Shown here: positions 15,813 to 25,081 of the stretch, in pieces
How the letters are laid out: every line of letters starts with the position of its first letter
Numbering within the stretch: position 1 is the stretch's first letter
Source: Dyadobacter crusticola DSM 16708
Lineage (GTDB): Bacteria; Bacteroidota; Bacteroidia; Cytophagales; Spirosomataceae
DNA: 64,000 bases
NCBI RefSeq assembly: GCF_000701505.1
Contig: NZ_JNJB01000001.1
Location: 310,001-374,000 of the forward strand
Reading direction: 5' to 3'
Translations under genes and position numbers: made by a program
The notes under the pieces: model-generated
What the model was told of the DNA's origin: nothing
The model's database searches: none
What the model saw: only the letters and a program-made list of their open reading frames with translations

Positions 15813-18623
15813 ATGAAAAAGGCATTTCTCGCTTTTTGCTTTGCTATCACGGGATCGGGTTTTGTTTCGCTGGTTTCAGCGCAGGATCTGGCCTCGCAAA
15901 AAATACCGCTTGATCCCGACGTAAAAACCGGCCGACTGAAAAACGGGATCACCTACTATATCCGGAAGAACACCGAACCGAAAAACCGGGCGGAGCTCAG
16001 ACTGGCTGTGAAGGCCGGATCGGTACTGGAAACCGATGCGCAACAGGGACTGGCGCATTTCATGGAGCACATGAACTTCAATGGTACCACCAACTTTCCC
16101 AAGAACGAACTGGTCAACTTCCTGCAAAAAACGGGAGTACGCTTTGGTGCTGATTTGAATGCATATACCGGCTTTGACGAGACTGTGTACATGCTGCCGA
16201 TCCCGACAGATTCGGCGGGATTACTTGAAAAAGGCATTCAGGTACTTGAAGACTGGGCGCACGGTGCATTGCTGGACCCGGCTGAAATCGAGAAAGAGCG
16301 GGGCGTTGTTTTAGAAGAATCGAGAATGGGCCGTGGCGCGCAGCAAAGAATGCGTGACAAATTCCTGAAAGTAATTCTCAATAATTCCAGGTATGCAGCC
16401 CGTCTGCCGATCGGGAAGGACAGCATTTTAAAGTCATTCAAACCGGAAACGATCAAGGCGTTTTACAAAGACTGGTACCGGCCTGACCTGATGGCCGTGA
16501 TTGCGGTGGGTGATTTTGATCCTGCCAAAGTGGAAGCGATCATTACACAAAAGTTCAGCTCCATTGCGCCGCCTGTCAATCCTAAAAAGCGCACGAAGTA
16601 TGAAATTCCGCTCGACGGATCTACGCAGGTTGCAATTGTTACGGACCCGGAATATCCTCAAAATCTCATTCAGCTGATCTACAAGCAGCCTAACAGCAAG
16701 GAAAAAACATTGCAGGATGTCCGGAACAACTTCGCCCAGGCCCTGTATAATGCGATGATGGGACAACGCATGCAGGAGCTCACCCAAAAGCCTAATCCGC
16801 CCTTTCTGTACGGAGGAAGTGAGTACGGGGATTTCCTCGGCAACCTGGATTCTTATACATCCGTAGCACTTGCCAAGGATGCGGCTTCCATGAAAACTGC
16901 ATTGACTGCTGTGCTCGAAGAGAATGCACGTGTTCAAAAATTTGGCTTCACACAGCCTGAGCTCGATCGTGCCAAGAAGGATTTTTTCAACAGCATCGAA
17001 CAGTATTACCGGGAACGTGACAAGACCAAATCTGCGAATCACGTACAGGAGTACCTCAACCACTTCCTGCACGAAAAGCCTTACATGGGCATGACGGCCT
17101 ATTTTGAATTTGTCAAAAAACACCTGGAAAGCGTCAATCTCACCGAGGTGAACGCACTGGCCAAAAAATATATTACAGATAAAAACAGGGCGGTGGTAGT
17201 GATGGGGCCAGAACAAAGCAAAGACGCATTACCAACCGAGGCGGAGATCCGTGCATTGTTAAAGGATGCCGGAAAAGATGTGACTGCTTATGTTGACGAT
17301 GTTGTTGATACGCCTTTGCTGAGCAAAGAGCCTGTTGCGGGAAAAGTTACATCGGAAAAGAAGCTGGAAAAGCTGGATGTTACTGAGCTTACCCTTTCGA
17401 ATGGCGTGAAGGTATTGCTGAAACCAACTGACTTCAAAAACGACGAAATCCTGATCAAAGCGACTGCGCGGGGCGGTTATTCCCTTTTTCCGGAAGAGCG
17501 CGAAACGGGTGTTTTTACCAGTTACCTGATCCAGTCTGGCGGTGTGGGACCTTACAACCAGACGCAGCTGCAAAAGTTTCTGGCAGGCAAAACGGCGAGC
17601 GCCGGGCCTTATATCAGCGAGCTTACCGAGGGTATCGGAGGTGAAACTAATCCGAAAGACCTGGAAACCACTTTACAGTTGATCTATGCTTATTTTACAG
17701 AGCCGCGCAAAGATGCAGAACTGGTTAAGGGGATTTTGGCAAACCAGAAAGCTTACCTGGAAAATATCCAGAAGACACTGACTCCCGAGAAAGTGTACTC
17801 GGATTCATTGAATGCGGTTTTGACAAATTACAATCCGAAACGCCAGCCGCTCAAACCAGAAAGTGTGGATAAGGTTAACCTGGATCGCGCTGAAACGATT
17901 TACAAAGACCGGTTTTCTGATGCTTCCGATTTCGTTTTCACCTTTGTAGGCGCATTCCGGGTGGACTCCATCAAGCCTTATATCGAAAAATACCTCGGCA
18001 GCCTGCCTTCGACAGAAAGGAACGACGACTTTAATCATCCGAATATTTTCCCTCCAAAAGGAAAAATTGAAAAGACGATTTATAAAGGAATGGAGCCCAA
18101 AAGTCGTGTGACGCTGGTTGCAAGCGGAGAATATGATTACAATCCTGAAAACAACATTCAGATAGAAGCTTTGCAGGAGGTTTTACAGATCAAACTGATC
18201 GAGGCTTTGCGCGAGGAAGAGAGCGGGGTTTATGGCGTAAGTGTGTCAGAAAGCACCGACAAGTTTCCAAAAGGAAGATACCGGTTTACAGTTGGTTTCG
18301 GATGTGCGCCGGAGAATGTGGAAAAGCTGATCAAGCGCACGAAAGAGGAAATCGCGAAGGTAAAGGCAAACGGGGCCGACCAGAAAGACATTGAAAAGTT
18401 TGTAGCTGAAACACGCCGACAAATGGAAACAGCTACTAAAACAAACAGCTTCTGGCTGAGTTACCTCGACGATAATACATTCCTGGGAGACGATCTGGAC
18501 GAGATTTTCCAGCAGGATAGACTATTGAAAACAATTACAGTTGCCAGTACCAAAGAAGCTGCGCGTAAGTATTTCAATGATGACGATTTCATCCAGGTTG
18601 TGCTAATGCCTGAGAAGAAATAG
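15813..18623 (+). CDS. M16 family zinc metalloprotease (PqqL-type, exported)
   Basis: 936 residues with a signal peptide (1-about 23, ending SAQ). Two M16 halves, each of two alpha/beta domains, form a clamshell. The N-terminal half has the inverted zinc motif HFMEH (H82, E85, H86) and the downstream EKERGVVLEE that supplies the third ligand. The C-terminal half (from about 520, TLSNGVKVLLKPTDFKNDE) lacks HxxEH, as normal. It should degrade peptides in the periplasm or at the envelope. A hairpin after its stop is shared with the convergent pncB end. Confidence 0.92.
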   Translation: MKKAFLAFCFAITGSGFVSLVSAQDLASQKIPLDPDVKTGRLKNGITYYIRKNTEPKNRAELRLAVKAGSVLETDAQQGLAHFMEHMNFNGTTNFPKNELVNFLQKTGVRFGADLNAYTGFDETVYMLPIPTDSAGLLEKGIQVLEDWAHGALLDPAEIEKERGVVLEESRMGRGAQQRMRDKFLKVILNNSRYAARLPIGKDSILKSFKPETIKAFYKDWYRPDLMAVIAVGDFDPAKVEAIITQKFSSIAPPVNPKKRTKYEIPLDGSTQVAIVTDPEYPQNLIQLIYKQPNSKEKTLQDVRNNFAQALYNAMMGQRMQELTQKPNPPFLYGGSEYGDFLGNLDSYTSVALAKDAASMKTALTAVLEENARVQKFGFTQPELDRAKKDFFNSIEQYYRERDKTKSANHVQEYLNHFLHEKPYMGMTAYFEFVKKHLESVNLTEVNALAKKYITDKNRAVVVMGPEQSKDALPTEAEIRALLKDAGKDVTAYVDDVVDTPLLSKEPVAGKVTSEKKLEKLDVTELTLSNGVKVLLKPTDFKNDEILIKATARGGYSLFPEERETGVFTSYLIQSGGVGPYNQTQLQKFLAGKTASAGPYISELTEGIGGETNPKDLETTLQLIYAYFTEPRKDAELVKGILANQKAYLENIQKTLTPEKVYSDSLNAVLTNYNPKRQPLKPESVDKVNLDRAETIYKDRFSDASDFVFTFVGAFRVDSIKPYIEKYLGSLPSTERNDDFNHPNIFPPKGKIEKTIYKGMEPKSRVTLVASGEYDYNPENNIQIEALQEVLQIKLIEALREEESGVYGVSVSESTDKFPKGRYRFTVGFGCAPENVEKLIKRTKEEIAKVKANGADQKDIEKFVAETRRQMETATKTNSFWLSYLDDNTFLGDDLDEIFQQDRLLKTITVASTKEAARKYFNDDDFIQVVLMPEKK

Positions 18624-18630
18624 TAGCGCG

Positions 18631-18670
18631 AAGGCCAGCCTGCTGCATTACTGCGCAGCGGGCTGGCCTT
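18631..18670. terminator. Long hairpin between M16 protease and pncB, overlapping the pncB 3' end
   Basis: AAGGCCAGCC at 18631-18640 pairs with GGCTGGCCTT at 18661-18670, and the stem continues inward with TGCTGC/GCAGCG, about 16 bp in all. The last codons and stop of pncB lie inside it. No strong T run follows on either strand, so it may act as a bidirectional or Rho-assisted terminator or as a 3'-end stabiliser. Confidence 0.6.
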
Positions 18671-20123
18671 GTCTTAATTTCATGATAATGTTCGTTTTTA
18701 GATCAAAAAGATGCTTTTCCAATCCAACCGGATAAGTATGCGGATTTACAAAACGCTTGATTCCTTTGTAAAAATGCGCAAGCTGATCCTTGACCCGCTG
18801 CCGGGTTTCATGAATGGAAGGCTGATTGTAAATGAGCTGGCCTTTTGCGAAAACAGGCACCAGCAGATCTTCAAAATGCATTCCCTCTTCAAATGACCGG
18901 TTTTTTGTAAAATCATAAGGATCAACCATCGTCGACTTACCGATCAGCGGATTTTCGATATTGAAGATCATATCAGACACAAAACCTTTGCCGTCCCGAA
19001 ACCGCCGAACCTGCTGAATTCCAGGCGTGGAAACTTTGACAAGCTGTTCGGATAATTTCAGCTTATAATCCCATTCACCGGTGCTTGTCTTGATCGCGGC
19101 AAGCTTGTAAACACCGCCTAATGCAGGCTGATCATACGCTGTAACCAGTTTGGTACCAATTCCCCAGATATCGATTTTTGCGCCCTGGATTTTAAGACTG
19201 TCCATAATGTACTCGTCGAGATCATTGCTGGCAACAATACTCGTTTGCTGGAATCCTGCATCGTCGAGCAGTTTCCGTGACTCGATACTTAGATAAGCCA
19301 GATCACCGGAATCCAGCCGTATTGCCCCAAGTTCATAGCCGCGTTTTCTCAGCTCTTTCCCCACCTCAATTGCATTGCGTACACCTTGAAGCGAATCATA
19401 GGTATCTACCAGCAGGGTTACATTATTCGGCAAATGCTGCGCGTAAGTTTCAAATGCTTTCAGCTCGGAATCGAAAGACATTACCCAGCTGTGCGCGTGG
19501 GTACCTTTTACCGGGATATCGTAAATTTTGCCGGCGAGCAGATTGGAAGTTGCATCAAAACCGCCGATATAAGCCGCGCGGCTGGCAGTTACCCCGCCGT
19601 CGGGACCTTGCGCGCGCCTTAAACCAAATTCAAGTAAGGTATCATCCTTTGCCACCAGCCGCATCCGTGCAGCTTTTGTGGCGACGAGAGACTGGAAATT
19701 GATCAGGTTCAACAGCGGCGTTTCCAGCAGCTGACATTGCAGGATAGGTCCCTGTACGCGCAGCAGCGGCTCGTTTGGAAACACGACAGTACCTTCCGGA
19801 ATAGCATCAATACTGCATTGCAGCTCCATTTGGGATAAATATTCAAGAAAACCCGGTTCGAACAATGCATTCCCGTCATTTCCTTTTAAGGAACCAATAT
19901 AGTCGAGGTCTGACTGGCTTACGCGGTACTCTTTGATATATTCGATCACGCTGTTGAGTCCGCAGGTGATGGTGAATCCTCCCTGAAACGGGTGTTTGCG
20001 AAAGTACAAGTTGAAAACTGCTTCCTGCTCCGCCTTGCCCGATTTCCAGTAACCATAAGCCATTGTGAGCTGATAAAGGTCTGTAAGCAGGCTCAGAGAA
20101 GTGCCGTATAGCTGATTGATCAT
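18648..20123 (-). CDS. pncB: Nicotinate phosphoribosyltransferase
   Basis: 491 residues. Converts nicotinate and PRPP to nicotinate mononucleotide in the NAD salvage (Preiss-Handler) pathway. Recognised by SLLTDLYQLTMAYGYW at the start, LEFGLRRAQGPDGG, the IRLDSGDLAYLS phosphate-binding loop, and GTKLVTAYDQPALGGVYKL. The ATG at 20123 begins MINQLYGTSLSLLTDLY, which fits the family; a longer frame to 20156 adds 11 unrelated residues. The 3' end is embedded in the hairpin at 18631-18670. No other NAD genes are adjacent. Confidence 0.94.
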   Translation of the reverse strand: MINQLYGTSLSLLTDLYQLTMAYGYWKSGKAEQEAVFNLYFRKHPFQGGFTITCGLNSVIEYIKEYRVSQSDLDYIGSLKGNDGNALFEPGFLEYLSQMELQCSIDAIPEGTVVFPNEPLLRVQGPILQCQLLETPLLNLINFQSLVATKAARMRLVAKDDTLLEFGLRRAQGPDGGVTASRAAYIGGFDATSNLLAGKIYDIPVKGTHAHSWVMSFDSELKAFETYAQHLPNNVTLLVDTYDSLQGVRNAIEVGKELRKRGYELGAIRLDSGDLAYLSIESRKLLDDAGFQQTSIVASNDLDEYIMDSLKIQGAKIDIWGIGTKLVTAYDQPALGGVYKLAAIKTSTGEWDYKLKLSEQLVKVSTPGIQQVRRFRDGKGFVSDMIFNIENPLIGKSTMVDPYDFTKNRSFEEGMHFEDLLVPVFAKGQLIYNQPSIHETRQRVKDQLAHFYKGIKRFVNPHTYPVGLEKHLFDLKTNIIMKLRQGQPAAQ

Positions 20124-20510
20124 AATAATGTGTAATTGGTGTTTTAAGCTGCTCAATTAATGAAAAAAAGGCGGTTATTTCTAACCAGCCTCTTCTTCAA
20201 TAACAGTTTGACGCAGTTTTCGCACCAGTTGACACTTTCAAGCAAGCTGCGCAGGTGCAATTCCTGTTTGCAGGAGCAGGTTTAAATTTTTTTGCAAAAA
20301 AATTAAGCTTTATTCCTGAAAGCTATGTTTTAAAACTTTTAGACTGAATTTCAGTTCTTTACAAGAAATTATGTATGTTCCGGAAATAAGAAGATTACCT
20401 AACGTATATGAACGGATGATTTAACGGATATCTCGCCATTGATCTTTTCGCAGTGTGCTGGTCGTATGTATCCGTAAAACTGAATTTTTTACGAACAAAA
20501 AAGAAGTTTC
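20124..20510. other. Intergenic region between pncB and the XRE gene, with a 20-bp A/T palindrome
   Basis: No credible gene. It is AT-rich in the right half. It holds a perfect 20-bp palindrome at 20285-20304 (AA, seven T, GC, seven A, TT), a short CCTG-TTTG-CAGG hairpin near 20264-20275 and TTCCGGAA near 20376. Both flanking genes point outward, so it must carry both promoters; I could not assign a consensus box with confidence. Confidence 0.5.
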
Positions 20511-20768
20511 ATGGACCAATCGATAGAGGCGAAGATCAGATCCGTGGCGCTGAATATCCGGAAAATCAGGGAGTACAGAGATTACACACAGGAATACCTC
20601 GCAATGAAGTTGGGCATATCTCAAAATGCTTATAGTAAAATTGAGCTTGCCTACACGCGCATTACGTTGGAGCGATTAATTCAGATCGCGCAAATTCTTG
20701 AAGTAGACTCGGTGGATCTGATCAGAGGAAATGCAGAAGATCTGGTGCGCCTGCACACCGCAGAGTAA
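20511..20768 (+). CDS. Small XRE-family HTH regulator
   Basis: 85 residues, almost entirely one HTH_3 domain (about 10-70): NIRKIREYRDYTQEYLAMKL then SQNAYSKIELAYTRITLERLIQIAQILEVD. No partner toxin or sensor domain is encoded beside it, so it is probably a free-standing one-domain regulator. The 20-bp palindrome at 20285-20304 is a candidate binding site. It is followed by a hairpin at 20788-20815 shared with the convergent glycyl-tRNA synthetase gene. Confidence 0.85.
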   Translation: MDQSIEAKIRSVALNIRKIREYRDYTQEYLAMKLGISQNAYSKIELAYTRITLERLIQIAQILEVDSVDLIRGNAEDLVRLHTAE

Positions 20769-20787
20769 ACATCAACAACAAACAAAA

Positions 20788-20815
20788 CGGGCTGACTCCA
20801 TTAAGAGCCAGCCCG
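20788..20815. terminator. Bidirectional terminator between the XRE gene and glyS
   Basis: CGGGCTGACTC (20788-20798) and GAGCCAGCCCG (20805-20815) form an 11-bp stem with one mismatch and a 6-base loop. Read on the minus strand it is followed by TTTTGTTTGTTG, and on the plus strand by a weaker CTTCATTTCTTT. It best serves glyS but may serve both genes. Confidence 0.7.
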
Positions 20816-20838
20816 CTTCATTTCTTTCAAAATTCTAT

Positions 20839-22323
20839 TTATATCGCTTCCAGGATCCGCTCGATTGCTACCTGATGTCCGATTTTCTCTTTCAATTCAC
20901 TGATCGCAACACGCTCCTGCTCCATTGAATCGCGGTGGCGGATGGTTACGGTATCGTCTTCCATTGTCTGGTAATCCACTGCAATGCAGAATGGCGTTCC
21001 GATCAAATCCTGTCTGGTATAACGCTTGCCGATTGCCGCACCGTCATCGTACACTGTTCTGAATGACGATTTAAGTGAATTCGCAATTGCTTGTGCTTTT
21101 TCCGCCAGTCCATCCTTCTTCACCAATGGAAGTACCGCAACTTTGAATGGTGCCAATGCAGGATGCAATTTCAGATAAGTACGCTCCTTTTGGTTTTCGC
21201 CCTCACCTACTGTTTCCACAGTATAAGCATTGCAGAAAGTAGCCAGGAACAGGCGGTCAGCGCCTACTGATGTTTCCACCACGTACGGAATGTAGTTTCC
21301 GTAAGGTTTGCCATTTTCATCCAGATCAGAATCAAAGTACTGCTGTTTTTTCTTCGAAAGCTCCTGGTGGTTACGCAGGTCAAAATCCGTTCTTGAATGG
21401 ATACCTTCAATTTCCCTGAAACCAAATGGAAACTGGAATTCAATGTCCACCGCCGCATTGGCATAATGTGCCAGCTTTTCGTGGTCGTGGAATTTCAGCT
21501 TTTCTGCTGGTAAACCAATCGCTTTATGGAATTTCATACGCGCCTCTTTCCAGGCTTCATACCAGGTCATTTCAGTACCAGGGCGAATGAAAAACTGCAT
21601 TTCCATTTGTTCAAATTCCCGCATACGGAAAGTAAACTGGCGCGCCACGATTTCATTCCTGAATGCTTTTCCAATTTGTGCAATACCGAATGGAACTTTC
21701 ATCCGGCCGCTTTTCTGTACATTCAGGAAGTTTACAAAAATCCCCTGCGCAGTTTCCGGACGCAGGTAAATGAGGCTGGAATCTTCTGCTACCGAGCCCA
21801 CCTGCGTGCTGAACATCAGGTTGAACTGGCGCACTTCTGTCCAGTTGGTAGTTCCCGAAACCGGGCATTTGATATTTTCAGCAATGATAAGCTCGCGAAC
21901 GCCGTTCAGGTCTTCTGCACTGAGCAGCCGCCCCATTTCTTCCAGCAGTGCTTTTGCTTTTTCTTCGTTACCCTCTGCAGCATATTGCTCCGCTTTGCCT
22001 TCGAGCAGCTGATCGGCGCGGTATCTCTTTTTAGAATCCTTGTTATCGATCATCGGATCATTGAACCCGTCGACGTGCCCCGAAGCTTTCCACGTGAGCG
22101 GGTGCATGAAGATAGCGGCGTCGATACCCACAATATTATCGTGCAGCTGCGTCATCGCCTTCCACCATGCGGCTTTCAGGTTATTTTTAAGTTCGACGCC
22201 GTTCTGGCCGTAGTCGTAAACAGCCTGCAGACCGTCGTATATTTCAGAAGAAGGAAAAACGAAGCCGTATTCTTTGGCGTGCCCTACAATATCTTGTAAA
22301 GAGGTAGCGGGTGTTGGGTTCAT
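20839..22323 (-). CDS. glyS: Glycine--tRNA ligase (class II, alpha2 type)
   Basis: 494 residues. Family marks: GFVFPSSEIYDGLQAVYDYG at the N-terminus, the class II motif 2 region with FRNEIVARQFTFRMREFEQMEMQFF, ETSVGADRLFLATFCNAY (motif 3 with the ATP-binding Arg), and a C-terminal anticodon-binding domain starting LAPFKVAVLPLVKK. It charges tRNA-Gly. I start at the ATG at 22323 (MNPTPATSLQDIVGHAKEYG); a further ATG at 22362 would add 13 hydrophobic residues not typical for the family. Confidence 0.96.
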   Translation of the reverse strand: MNPTPATSLQDIVGHAKEYGFVFPSSEIYDGLQAVYDYGQNGVELKNNLKAAWWKAMTQLHDNIVGIDAAIFMHPLTWKASGHVDGFNDPMIDNKDSKKRYRADQLLEGKAEQYAAEGNEEKAKALLEEMGRLLSAEDLNGVRELIIAENIKCPVSGTTNWTEVRQFNLMFSTQVGSVAEDSSLIYLRPETAQGIFVNFLNVQKSGRMKVPFGIAQIGKAFRNEIVARQFTFRMREFEQMEMQFFIRPGTEMTWYEAWKEARMKFHKAIGLPAEKLKFHDHEKLAHYANAAVDIEFQFPFGFREIEGIHSRTDFDLRNHQELSKKKQQYFDSDLDENGKPYGNYIPYVVETSVGADRLFLATFCNAYTVETVGEGENQKERTYLKLHPALAPFKVAVLPLVKKDGLAEKAQAIANSLKSSFRTVYDDGAAIGKRYTRQDLIGTPFCIAVDYQTMEDDTVTIRHRDSMEQERVAISELKEKIGHQVAIERILEAI

Positions 22324-22533
22324 TCTGGTTAAAAAATCAAAGAGAAAAGACTGTTCATGCATCCAAAACTAGGAAGTTGGCAAAATTAGGTATTTTGACC
22401 GGACATACGTAAGCCCAATGTTCGAAAGCGGACAAAATATAGCGACAATCAGATGTAATTCACTGTATATTAGAGTATATGCAAAATTGGCATACGTTTT
22501 TAACAGGGGTATACAAACAAACCTAGGCGCAAT

Positions 22534-24927
22534 ATGCTGTTCAACTATATCAAAATCAGTTTCCGCAACCTCAGCAAACAGAGGCTTTTCAGCGGCCTTA
22601 ACATTTTCGGACTTGGTATTGGCATGGCAGCGGTTTGGCTGATGTTGCTTTACGTCGCCGATGAATTGAGCTACGACCGCTTTCACGAGAAAGCGGATCG
22701 CATTGTACGGGTTGTGCAGCAAGCGACGTGGGACGAAGGCAACCTGCACATCCCGCTTACCTCTGCGCCATTTGCCACTGCCCTGCAAGCAGACTATCCC
22801 GAAGTAGAGAGCGCGGTTCGTATCAGTTCAGAAGGCGGCGGCGCAATGAAATATGGTAAAAACGAGGTAGTAGCAAACGACATTTATTTTACTGATCCTT
22901 CTATTTTCAATGTATTTTCCTTCCCTGTTTTATACGGTGATGCAAAAAGCGCCTTGACAGAGCCGCAGAAGATTGTTTTGACAAAAACACTGGCCGAAAC
23001 GCTTTTCAAAGACGCTTCCCAGGCAGTCGGAAAAACCGTACTGTTCAGCAACAACTTTCCAAACGTCGTGACTGCGGTCATTGAAGATGTCCCTGCGAAC
23101 TCTCATCTTAAATTCAGCGCATTACGCTCGTTACCCAAAGACTATACTACCGCTTGGCAGCAATTTGAACTTTATACTTACCTGCTGCTGAAAGACGGTA
23201 CGGATAGTCAAAACTTCAAGAAAAAGCTGGCAGGTTTTTTCCCTAAATACCTTAAAAAAGAAATGGGCAATGTAAGCTACCAAATGGAGCTTCAACCACT
23301 TACATCAATCCACCTGAACTCGCACCTGGATTTTGATATCAGCCCGAACGGAAATGCAAATACCGTTTACGTATTCTCTGCCATCGCCGCATTGATCCTG
23401 CTGATAGCCTGTATCAATTATGTCAACCTGTACACTGCCCGTTCCATGAAGCGGATCCGCGAAGTAGGTGTCAGAAAATCCATCGGGTCAGAAAGGGGCC
23501 AGCTGATCGGACAGTTTTTGACGGAATCGATGATCATGACCATCTTGTCGGGTCTGGTGGCATTTATTCTGGTCGTTATCTCGCTTCCGCTCTTCAACGA
23601 ACTGGCAGAGAAATCACTTACGCTTGGTTACCGGAGCGACCTGCTGAGCGCATTGGTTGCCACCGCATTTGTCCTGCTGGTTGGATTGATAAGCGGCTTG
23701 TATCCCGCAATCCGCTTTTCAGGTTTCCGACCTGTGAATGCATTGAAAGGTCAGATCGGCAGCCAGATTAGCAGTGCATATCTCCGCAAATCGCTGGTTG
23801 TATTTCAATTTGCAGCTACGGTGGTGATGATCGCCTGCGCTGCGGTGGTTTACCGTCAGATCCATTACGTCAACAACAAAGATCTGGGCTTCAATAAAAG
23901 TCAGGTACTCGTGTTCCACATTGATAAAAACGAGGTCAGAAACCAGGTTCGTGCCGTCAAACAGAAGTTGTCGGAAAGTCCGTATATCGAAAGCGTCGCA
24001 TCTTCAAGTAACCCGATCGGCACCAACTTCATAGGTTCGGCCGGTATGTTTATGGAGAAAGAAAATGGCCAGATGAGCCCGAGCACCCAAATGGTACAGA
24101 AGTTTGCAGTGGACGGCGATTTCCTTAAAACCATGGAGATCAAGCTGGTAACGGGTCGCAATCTGAACTCGGAATCAGAAGCGGACTTATCAGCCGGCGC
24201 AATGGTAAATGAAGCTTTGGTCAAAAAGCAGGGGTGGAAAGATCCGGTCGGTAAGCGGATCAAGTACTTCATCGACGACAAAGGTAATACGAAAGAAGCG
24301 ACTATTGTAGGAGTTGTGGCTGATTTCCATACTTATTCACTACAACACAAGATTGAGCCGCTGGTATTACAAGCCCCTGCGCCGGGTGACGGAGATAATA
24401 TTTATGTAAGAATTGCACCGGAAAAGACCAAAGAAGCACTTGCTTATATGCGTCAGGCTTACAAGGAATTCGACCCGGAAGCTACGCTGGATTTTCACTT
24501 CCTGGACGAGAACTTTGCCCAACAATATGCTTCCGAGCAGCGCCAGGGAAACATCATGCTCACTTTTGCAGTACTTGCTGTCTTGATTGCCTGTCTGGGT
24601 CTATTCGGCCTGGCTGCATTTGCCGCCGAGTCCAGAACGAAGGAAATCGGTGTCCGCAAAGTACTGGGCGCGAGTGTTCAAAGCGTGGTAATGTTGCTGT
24701 CCAAAGATTTCATCAAGCTGGTATTTATTGCGATTGTCGTTGGAACACCGGTATCCATCTACGCTATGAGCGAGTGGCTCAAAAACTTCGAATACCGTGA
24801 GCCGCTCTCCTGGTGGATCTTCGCCGGAGCCGGAATGATCGCAGTCGTCATTGCGTTGGTAACTGTCAGTGCGCAGGCATTTAAATCTGCATTGATGAAT
24901 CCGGTGAAGAGTTTGAGGACGGAGTGA
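22534..24927 (+). CDS. MacB/FtsX-type ABC transporter permease (paralogue 1)
   Basis: 797 residues. It has one membrane helix near residue 22-44, a large periplasmic MacB_PCD domain, three helices near 285-400 with the FtsX signature RMKRIREVGVRKSIGSERGQ, then a second copy: helix near 425, periplasmic domain and three helices near 675-790 with ESRTKEIGVRKVLGASVQSV. Eight helices in total. Such fused permeases are abundant in Cytophagales and work with a separate LolD/MacB-type ATPase, none of which is adjacent (the nearest is at 31918). The substrate is unknown. It starts with ATG at 22534 and is divergent from glyS. Confidence 0.9.
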   Translation: MLFNYIKISFRNLSKQRLFSGLNIFGLGIGMAAVWLMLLYVADELSYDRFHEKADRIVRVVQQATWDEGNLHIPLTSAPFATALQADYPEVESAVRISSEGGGAMKYGKNEVVANDIYFTDPSIFNVFSFPVLYGDAKSALTEPQKIVLTKTLAETLFKDASQAVGKTVLFSNNFPNVVTAVIEDVPANSHLKFSALRSLPKDYTTAWQQFELYTYLLLKDGTDSQNFKKKLAGFFPKYLKKEMGNVSYQMELQPLTSIHLNSHLDFDISPNGNANTVYVFSAIAALILLIACINYVNLYTARSMKRIREVGVRKSIGSERGQLIGQFLTESMIMTILSGLVAFILVVISLPLFNELAEKSLTLGYRSDLLSALVATAFVLLVGLISGLYPAIRFSGFRPVNALKGQIGSQISSAYLRKSLVVFQFAATVVMIACAAVVYRQIHYVNNKDLGFNKSQVLVFHIDKNEVRNQVRAVKQKLSESPYIESVASSSNPIGTNFIGSAGMFMEKENGQMSPSTQMVQKFAVDGDFLKTMEIKLVTGRNLNSESEADLSAGAMVNEALVKKQGWKDPVGKRIKYFIDDKGNTKEATIVGVVADFHTYSLQHKIEPLVLQAPAPGDGDNIYVRIAPEKTKEALAYMRQAYKEFDPEATLDFHFLDENFAQQYASEQRQGNIMLTFAVLAVLIACLGLFGLAAFAAESRTKEIGVRKVLGASVQSVVMLLSKDFIKLVFIAIVVGTPVSIYAMSEWLKNFEYREPLSWWIFAGAGMIAVVIALVTVSAQAFKSALMNPVKSLRTE

Positions 24928-24944
24928 GTTGGGCAACAGCGAAG

Positions 24945-24977
24945 AGCTTTAGCTTTTAGCTGTTGGCTGTTAGCCTT
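24945..24977 (+). repeat. Short GCTGTTGGCTGT-type intergenic repeat
   Basis: Between the two FtsX-type genes, the sequence contains TAGCTGTTGGCTGTTAGCC (about 24957-24975) with imperfect internal inverted and direct repeats. The 12-mer GCTGTTGGCTGT occurs again in the repeat cluster at 33915-34034. It looks like a short dispersed non-coding repeat. Confidence 0.45.
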
Positions 24978-25081
24978 CTGAGGGAACGATATCTTTCTTT
25001 GGAGGTTAAAAAAAGTTAAACGAAAATCAACGTCTTTAATCCCGGCTATTTTTGTCAAAACCTGATAAAAATACCGGGATT

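Noticed and set aside
16434-17216. Minus-strand open frame of 260 codons inside the M16 protease gene
   Set aside because: The protease frame shows all family motifs; the opposite frame is rich in His/Cys/Arg typical of an antisense shadow.
21526-22299. Long plus-strand open frame (257 codons) opposite glyS
   Set aside because: It lies entirely antisense to a well-supported glycyl-tRNA synthetase gene and its translation has no coherent domain pattern.
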